10,483 nt of DNA from Gammaproteobacteria bacterium (GTDB taxonomy: Bacteria; Pseudomonadota; Gammaproteobacteria; Steroidobacterales; Steroidobacteraceae): the NCBI GenBank assembly GCA_005877705.1, contig VBNY01000055.1, positions 1 to 10,483 on the forward strand, given 5' to 3'. The position numbers and the translations under genes are program-made. The notes under the pieces were generated by a model. That model made no database searches. It had not been told where the DNA came from and worked only from the letters and a program-made list of their open reading frames with translations. Positions 6,449 to 10,483 of the stretch are shown here, in pieces (within the stretch, counting starts at the first letter, position 1; each line of letters starts with the position of its first letter).

Positions 6449-6880
6449 CTAGCGCTTCAACAGCATCTGCCACGACAGCAGGCGCCGGTCCTCCAGCAGC
6501 AGCAGCCCGGTCGCCTGATAGGTGTCGGAATCGATCTGCCCCAGATGCTCCACGCCGTGATAGCCGGCCGTCTCGCTCGTGTAAGCCGACAGGATGGCGT
6601 TACCGACGACCGAAAAGGTGCCGTGAAGCTTGCCGAGCGTGGCGTTCTCGGAGGTCCATTTCATGCTCGCCCCTTCACGGCCCGGCGGCTCTATGGCGTA
6701 CGCGTTCACGAACTCGCACGAGGGCGACCCCAGCACCTTCAGGGTCCCCGAGAGCAGCCAGCATTCCGGGCGATGGCTGATCTCTGTCCGGCCGGTCGCC
6801 TCCAGCGGCTCGCCGTCCTCGCGCCAAAACGTGCCGGCCGCGGTCCACACCGCCGGCTCGAACAAGAACGTGTGCGTCAT
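6449..6880 (-). CDS. Conserved-looking protein of unknown function, 143 residues
   Basis: I do not recognise this family with certainty. The protein begins MTHTFLFEPAVWTAAGTFW and is rich in alternating hydrophobic/polar stretches with several tryptophans (W12, W19, W41, W74, W137). It has no signal peptide, no membrane segment and no cofactor motif that I can see; two cysteines (C40, C55) are not in a CxxC pattern. The pattern suggests a small beta-barrel such as a lipocalin- or nitrobindin-like fold, but this is a guess from composition. A GGGAAG lies about ten bases before the ATG on the minus strand. It precedes the pirin gene by 31 bases and is likely its operon partner. Codon use looks like the neighbours, so it is probably a native gene. 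Confidence 0.75.
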   Translation of the reverse strand: MTHTFLFEPAVWTAAGTFWREDGEPLEATGRTEISHRPECWLLSGTLKVLGSPSCEFVNAYAIEPPGREGASMKWTSENATLGKLHGTFSVVGNAILSAYTSETAGYHGVEHLGQIDSDTYQATGLLLLEDRRLLSWQMLLKR

Positions 6881-6924
6881 AGGAGCTTCTTCCCTGGCTC
6901 TGGCCCGGGCCCGACGATGAGGCC

Positions 6925-6971
6925 ATTATGGACCGGAGCTACGTTGCGGGGTACGTTGCGGCAAAGCAACG
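6925..6971. promoter_or_regulatory. Duplicated 10-mer and inverted repeat in the divergent promoter region
   Basis: The 121-base gap between the divergent unknown/pirin unit and the hydrolase gene contains TACGTTGCGG twice (6940-6949 and 6952-6961), 12 bases apart, roughly one helical turn. The second copy also forms an inverted repeat, CGTTGC (6954-6959) with GCAACG (6966-6971). On the minus strand a CATAAT at 6930-6925 resembles a -10 box, but no good -35 sits at 16-18 bases; instead the duplicated 10-mer lies there. This would suit an activator site for the minus-strand unit. Assignment as an operator is inference. Confidence 0.4.
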
Positions 6972-7001
6972 CCGCGGGCCCAGCTTAAGGAAAATCCGAT
7001 C

Positions 7002-7793
7002 ATGCTGATAGAGCGGATCTGGTCGGCAAACAGCTATCGCAACTTTCACTATCTCATCGCGTGCCCCGAGACCGGCGAGGCCTTGGCCGTGGACCCGCTC
7101 GAATGGCGACTGTGCCTCGATGCAGCGCGCAACCGGGGATGGGTGATCACCCAGATCTTGAACACACACGAGCACCGCGACCATACAGGAGGAAATTCAG
7201 GTCTCGCGGGAGCTACGGGCGCGCGCGTTCTTGCGCACGCCGACGCCGCGGCGCGCATCGGCGGTGTCGACCGCGGCTTGAGCAAGGGAGACCGCATCCG
7301 CGTCGGACGGACGGTTGAGCTCGAGTGCCTCGACACACCCGGCCACACGATGGCCCACATCTGTTTACTGGCCCGCGGGACGCAACCCGCGCTGTTTTGC
7401 GGGGATACCCTCTTCAATGCCGGCGCGGGGAATTGCCACAATGGCGGTCATCCGGAGCGGCTCTACGACACCTTCGTCACCCAACTCGCACGCCTTCCCG
7501 ATGAGACGCGCGTGTTTCCAGGGCATGAATATCTGGCGCGCAACCTGGAGTTCACTCTCGATCGCGAGCCGGACAACGCGGATGCGGCGGCGCTGCTGGC
7601 GAGCGCGCGCGATCACGATCCGGCTGCAGCGCGCATCACCACGCTGGGCGAAGAGAAGCGCATCAACACCTTCCTGCGGCTTCAGAGCCCCACGGTCGTG
7701 GCGCGCGTGCGGGAGGCGTTCCCGGAGGTCGGAGAGCGTCCCGATGCCAGGACGGTGTTCTTGAAGCTGCGGGAGTTGCGCAATCGCTGGTGA
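7002..7793 (+). CDS. Hydroxyacylglutathione hydrolase (glyoxalase II)-like metallo-beta-lactamase-fold hydrolase
   Basis: A 263-residue cytosolic metallohydrolase of the glyoxalase II type, expected to hydrolyse a thioester such as S-lactoylglutathione. The binuclear metal site is complete: THEHRDH (H56, H58, D60, H61), H115 in TPGHTMAH, D135 in CGDTLF and H175 in PGHEY. The C-terminal helical domain ends with KRINTFLR (219-226), matching the KxxNPFLR region used for glutathione binding. Two features differ from standard GloB: the second residue of the THHHxDH motif is Glu, and the usual GCGRxFEG after the aspartate is GAGNCHNGGHPE (141-152). It may therefore belong to a glyoxalase II subfamily with altered substrate preference, so I give no gene symbol. 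AAGGAAA at 6987-6993, eight bases before the ATG, is a strong ribosome binding site. Confidence 0.88.
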   Translation: MLIERIWSANSYRNFHYLIACPETGEALAVDPLEWRLCLDAARNRGWVITQILNTHEHRDHTGGNSGLAGATGARVLAHADAAARIGGVDRGLSKGDRIRVGRTVELECLDTPGHTMAHICLLARGTQPALFCGDTLFNAGAGNCHNGGHPERLYDTFVTQLARLPDETRVFPGHEYLARNLEFTLDREPDNADAAALLASARDHDPAAARITTLGEEKRINTFLRLQSPTVVARVREAFPEVGERPDARTVFLKLRELRNRW

Positions 7794-7834
7794 TTGTGGA
7801 ACGGAACGCGCCGCTCGAATGCGGCAGTTGCCCG

Positions 7835-7858
7835 TATGCTGTCTTAAGTCGCAGCATA
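7835..7858. repeat. Inverted repeat upstream of the TPR gene
   Basis: TATGCTG (7835-7841) and CAGCATA (7852-7858) are perfect inverted copies separated by ten bases. They sit in the 105-base gap between the hydrolase stop and the TPR start. No T-run follows, so it could be an operator for the TPR/di-heme unit or the stem of a weak terminator. I cannot identify a convincing -35/-10 pair in this gap. Confidence 0.4.
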
Positions 7859-7898
7859 GCCACACAGCAGCCGCTGAATCGGGGAAAAGGAAGGCATT

Positions 7899-8582
7899 AT
7901 GCACATCCGTGTCGAGGTCTTATCGGCCTGCATGCTCCTGAGCGCCGTGCCCGCCGCGTGGGCGAACGGTGGCGGTGCGATGGAGATGCCGCAAGCGAAC
8001 AGCCGCGAGGAGTCTCCGCAGGACAAGGCGAAGGAGCGGTACAACGACGGGGTGCGCGAGGTGCGCAAAGCGGACCGCTTCCAGGACTCCGCCGCGCAGC
8101 TCGTCGATCCCGCCAAGAAAGAGCGGGCGCTGCACGAGGCCCGCACACGGTACTCGTCCTCGCTCGCGAAGTTTCAGGAGGCGGTGCAGCTCGATGCCAA
8201 CATGCACGAAGCGTGGAATTATGTCGGCTACACGAGCCGCAAGCTCGGCAACTACGAGGCCGCGCTGGCCGCCTACGAGCGCGCCCTGGCGCTCAAGCCC
8301 GGCTATCCCGAGGCGCTCGAGTACCGCGGGGAAGCGTTCCTCGCGCTGAACCGTATTCCGGATGCGCAGCAGGCATACCTCGATCTGTTCGCGACCAACC
8401 GGGGGCTCGCGGACAAGCTGCTGGCGGCGATCAAGAGCTGGGTCGCCACGCAGCGCGCGGCCGCTTCGGGCGCCGATCCGGCCACCGTCGAGGAACTCGA
8501 CAAATGGGTGCAGGAGCGCGCGCAGATAGCCTCGCAGACCGCGGCGCTGACGCGCGAGGGCTCGGCAGCGGGCTGGCACTGA
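7899..8582 (+). CDS. Secreted tetratricopeptide repeat (TPR) protein
   Basis: A 227-residue protein with a Sec-type signal peptide (hydrophobic stretch about 5-20, likely cleavage after AWA at residue 22), so it should be periplasmic or exported. After a charged segment (about 30-85) come TPR-like helices: KFQEAVQLDANMHEAWNYVG (91-110), KLGNYEAALAAYERALALKP (115-134) and a third, weaker one (136-163). The tail (about 165-220) is helical and Ala/Glu-rich. TPRs bind other proteins, so a scaffold or chaperone role is likely, but no partner can be read from the sequence. A strong AAGGAAGG ribosome binding site precedes the ATG. The stop is 24 bases before the di-heme enzyme gene on the same strand, so the two are probably co-transcribed and act in the same compartment. 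Confidence 0.85.
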   Translation: MHIRVEVLSACMLLSAVPAAWANGGGAMEMPQANSREESPQDKAKERYNDGVREVRKADRFQDSAAQLVDPAKKERALHEARTRYSSSLAKFQEAVQLDANMHEAWNYVGYTSRKLGNYEAALAAYERALALKPGYPEALEYRGEAFLALNRIPDAQQAYLDLFATNRGLADKLLAAIKSWVATQRAAASGADPATVEELDKWVQERAQIASQTAALTREGSAAGWH

Positions 8583-8606
8583 CGCCGCCCCTTGAGGCAG
8601 GCGTTC

Positions 8607-9641
8607 GTGGCGAAGGTTGCATGCCTTGCCTGGTGCGCACTGGCGCTCGGCGGCGCGCTGGCGCAAGAGCCGCAACATGCCGACTACGTGTGGCGACTGC
8701 CGCGGGGGTTTCCAACACCCGCCGTGCCGGCGGACAACCCCATGTCCGAGGCGAAGGTCGCGCTCGGCCGGCGGCTGTTCTTCGAGCGCCGCCTGTCCGT
8801 CACCGGCCGCAGCAGCTGCGCGAGCTGTCACGACCCGGCGCGCTCCTTCTCCGATGGCAGGGCCGTTGCGGTGGGTGCGACGGGCGCAGCGCTCCCCCAC
8901 AGCGCGATGGCGCTCGTCAACGTCGCTTACAACATCAGCTTCGGATGGACGCGACTCGATGTGCGCTCGCTCGAAGCGCAGATGCTCGAGCCGCTCCTGA
9001 ATGATCATCCGGTCGAGCTCGGACTCGCCGGCCGCCAGCAGTCCGTGTGCGCGCAGCTTGCGGCCGATCCAACCTACAGCGAAAACTTTGCGGCAGCTTT
9101 TCCGCACGCTGGCGTTGCGGTCACATTCGAGCACCTCGTCAAGGCGATTGCGGCGTTCGAGCGGACCTTGATCTCCGGCCGCTCGGCTTTCGACCGCTAC
9201 GTGTTCGACGGTGATCACGCCGCCTTGCCGGAGGCGGCCAAGCGCGGCATGGCAGTGTTTTTCTCCCGCGAGGCGGGCTGCGCCGGCTGCCATTCCGGAT
9301 TCAATTTCGCGGGTAACTGGCGCGATGCGCAGGGCGAGACCGGGAAGCCGAGCTTCGCGAGCAACGGCACGAGCGAGCGAGCGATCCGCGTGCCGACCTT
9401 GCGCAATGTCGCGCTCACCGCGCCCTACATGCACGACGGGCGGTTTCCGACTCTCGAAGCGGTGCTCGACTACTACTCCAGCCTGGGCGAACATGCGCAG
9501 AGTCGTCGCGGCTCGAGATACGATCCGCGGCTTCCGCGGGCGGCGTTGTCCGCGCGGCAGCGAACGGACCTCGTGGCGTTTCTGAGGAGTCTCACGGACG
9601 AAGCCTTTGTGAGTCGGTTCGCCGGTGCGGGCTCGCCTTAG
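8607..9641 (+). CDS. Exported di-heme c-type enzyme, MbnH/MXAN_0977 family (MauG-related)
   Basis: A 344-residue periplasmic di-heme protein of the bacterial cytochrome c peroxidase/MauG superfamily. The signal peptide ends near ALA at residue 19. Heme-binding motifs are CASCH (71-75) and CAGCH (225-229). The N-terminal pattern WRLPRGFPTPAVPADNPM (29-46), LGRRLFFERRLS, the NVAYNISFGW region with W114, and PLLNDHPVELGL (129-140) fit the MbnH/MXAN_0977 group rather than classical peroxidases. MHDGRFPTLEAVLDYY (275-290) is the conserved distal segment. MbnH proteins use high-valent heme iron to oxidise a tryptophan of a partner, MbnP. The start is GTG at 8607, with GAGGCAG at 8594-8600 as ribosome binding site; a TTG at 8592 lacks one. 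No MbnP gene is adjacent. The substrate here is unknown. Confidence 0.9.
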   Translation: MAKVACLAWCALALGGALAQEPQHADYVWRLPRGFPTPAVPADNPMSEAKVALGRRLFFERRLSVTGRSSCASCHDPARSFSDGRAVAVGATGAALPHSAMALVNVAYNISFGWTRLDVRSLEAQMLEPLLNDHPVELGLAGRQQSVCAQLAADPTYSENFAAAFPHAGVAVTFEHLVKAIAAFERTLISGRSAFDRYVFDGDHAALPEAAKRGMAVFFSREAGCAGCHSGFNFAGNWRDAQGETGKPSFASNGTSERAIRVPTLRNVALTAPYMHDGRFPTLEAVLDYYSSLGEHAQSRRGSRYDPRLPRAALSARQRTDLVAFLRSLTDEAFVSRFAGAGSP

Positions 9642-9657
9642 GGCGCGACGACTCAAG

Positions 9658-9681
9658 GCAAAGGGCGCCCTGGCGCTTTGC
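9658..9681 (+). terminator. Hairpin after the di-heme enzyme gene, possible terminator
   Basis: GCAAAG (9658-9663) pairs with CTTTGC (9676-9681); after a two-base bulge, an inner CGCC/GGCG pairing closes the stem. It starts 16 bases after the stop codon of the di-heme enzyme and ends 40 bases before the response regulator start. There is no downstream T-run (CAAGCAAGG follows), so termination is inferred from position and stem only. Confidence 0.4.
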
Positions 9682-9721
9682 AAGCAAGGACGGTGGCGAC
9701 AGCAGAGGGAGCGGGAAAAAT

Positions 9722-10153
9722 ATGAGCACCGATGGCAGCCCGGCGGTCGTGCCGGCACGCGGGCACGGACAGCGCATCCTCTACCTCGATGACGAAGAGC
9801 CGCTGGTGTTTCTCGTCACGCGCATGCTGCGCCAGCTCGGCTACAAGCCGACCGGGTTCACCAACGCGGCGCAGGCGCTGGCCGCGTTCCGCAATAATCC
9901 GAAGCAGTTTGCCCTGGTGCTCACGGATCTGACGATGCCGGGCACCAGCGGGATGGATTTCGCGCGTCAGGTGCTCTCCGTCTCGGCCGATGCGCCGATC
10001 GTCGTGGTCAGCGGCTGCCTCAGCCCCGAGGACGTGGTGCGCGCGAACTCACTCGGCGTGCGCGCGCTGATTCAGAAGCCCTCCACGGTCGAGGAGCTGG
10101 GCGAGTCCATCCACCGTCTGTTGAGTGCCGTCGCCGCCGGCGCGCGTGCTTAA
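9722..10153 (+). CDS. Stand-alone response regulator receiver protein
   Basis: A 143-residue protein made of a single CheY-like receiver domain (about 18-137) and no output domain. The phosphorylation site is complete: acidic pair D23/D24 in YLDDEEP, phospho-acceptor D69 in LVLTDLTMPG, switch residue S97 in VVVSG and K119 in IQKP. The first 17 residues are a disordered-looking Gly/Pro-rich lead. RILYLDDEEPL is typical of receivers found in hybrid kinases and in single-domain regulators, so its signal source is probably an unlinked histidine kinase. AGAGGGAG (9704-9711) upstream of the ATG is a good ribosome binding site. The next gene starts 12 bases after its stop, suggesting one transcript with the AI-2E membrane protein. 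No kinase gene is seen in the window. Confidence 0.93.
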   Translation: MSTDGSPAVVPARGHGQRILYLDDEEPLVFLVTRMLRQLGYKPTGFTNAAQALAAFRNNPKQFALVLTDLTMPGTSGMDFARQVLSVSADAPIVVVSGCLSPEDVVRANSLGVRALIQKPSTVEELGESIHRLLSAVAAGARA

Positions 10154-10165
10154 GACCTTCAAGAA

Positions 10166-10483
10166 GTGCATTCCTCGTTCTATCGCCGTATTTTTCTGAT
10201 CGCGACCGCGGCGCTGCTGGGTTACATGTTGCTCGCGATCCTCAAGCCGCTGCGCGGCGCGCTCGGCTGGGCGGCAGTGCTGGCATTCCTGCTGCACCCG
10301 CTGCACGAGCGGCTGGCCCGCGGGCTCAAGGGCCGCGCCGCGGTTTCCGCCGGCATTCTTACGGGCCTGACACCCTTCTTCGTGCTCGCGCCGCTGTCGG
10401 TGCTGGGCGTGGTGTTTGCCGGGCAAGTCGCGAACCTCATCGGCTATTTGAGCGGCCGCACGCTGCTGCCCTATCCCGAGTTG
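10166..10483 (+). CDS. AI-2E family transporter, N-terminal part (3' truncated by window)
   Basis: The first 106 residues of an AI-2E (UPF0118/PerM-like) inner-membrane protein. After a short basic N-terminus (MHSSFYRRI) come two hydrophobic hairpin helices (about 9-26 and 29-43), then HPLHERLARGLKGRAAVSAGIL (44-65), the hallmark basic loop of the family, and a third helix (about 62-87). The start is GTG at 10166, with AAGAAG immediately upstream as a poor ribosome binding site; the close distance to the receiver gene suggests translational coupling. The family includes AI-2 exporters, sodium/proton antiporters and many members of unknown substrate, so the transported molecule cannot be assigned. 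The gene runs off the right edge. Confidence 0.9.
   Translation, partial: MHSSFYRRIFLIATAALLGYMLLAILKPLRGALGWAAVLAFLLHPLHERLARGLKGRAAVSAGILTGLTPFFVLAPLSVLGVVFAGQVANLIGYLSGRTLLPYPEL

Noticed and set aside
6902..6911. GGCCCGGGCC palindrome upstream of the unknown 143-residue gene
   Set aside because: A 10-base all-GC palindrome is easily found by chance in this GC-rich sequence and has no supporting context.
8592..8606. TTG at 8592 as start of the di-heme enzyme
   Set aside because: No ribosome binding site before it, whereas GTG at 8607 has GAGGCAG at good distance and gives a normal signal peptide.
7920..9758. 612-residue open frame on the minus strand across the TPR and di-heme enzyme genes
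   Set aside because: Arg/His/Ala-rich shadow of two well-supported plus-strand genes, a usual effect of high GC; no domain recognisable.
1..10483. tRNA, rRNA, CRISPR array, insertion sequence, prophage or defence genes
   Set aside because: No spaced direct-repeat array, transposase, integrase or RNA gene sequence was recognised anywhere in the window.

Overview
The window is GC-rich bacterial chromosome with tightly packed genes, and almost every gene has a recognisable family. Its core is an aa3-type cytochrome c oxidase cluster in the order ctaD (3' end only), small assembly gene, ctaG, ctaE, twin-membrane gene on the opposite strand, SURF1, SCO-like gene, ctaA, ctaB. This order is characteristic of Gamma- and Betaproteobacteria. 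With the GC content and the absence of a further small gene between ctaG and ctaE, a gammaproteobacterium (Xanthomonadales/Steroidobacter-like) is my best guess, but this is inference and no rRNA or other taxonomic marker is present.

Region 1 (1-5688) builds the terminal oxidase. It encodes subunits I (partial) and III, the CuB chaperone Cox11/CtaG, SURF1, a membrane-anchored thioredoxin-fold protein with SCO-like Cys/Cys/His residues, and the two heme A enzymes (CtaB makes heme O from heme B; CtaA oxidises heme O to heme A). Subunit II would lie upstream of the window. The intergenic gap before ctaA and the ctaB/pirin junction carry strong hairpins followed by a shared 17-base tail. I read these as copies of a small REP-like palindromic repeat.

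Region 2 (5719-6880, minus strand) holds a pirin/YhhW-type cupin and an upstream 143-residue protein of unknown function, probably one transcription unit. A 121-base divergent intergenic region with a duplicated 10-mer separates it from region 3.

Region 3 (7002-9641, plus strand) has a metallo-beta-lactamase-fold hydrolase of the glyoxalase II type, a secreted TPR protein, and an exported di-heme enzyme of the MbnH/MXAN_0977 (MauG-related) family. The usual MbnP partner of that enzyme is not next to it; the secreted TPR protein takes the neighbouring place.

Region 4 (9722-end) has a stand-alone response-regulator receiver domain followed 12 bases later by an AI-2E family membrane protein cut by the window edge. 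I found no tRNA, rRNA, CRISPR array, transposase or prophage gene. The best candidates for something undescribed are the secreted TPR/di-heme pair and the REP-like element that supplies the ctaA start codon and two stop codons.
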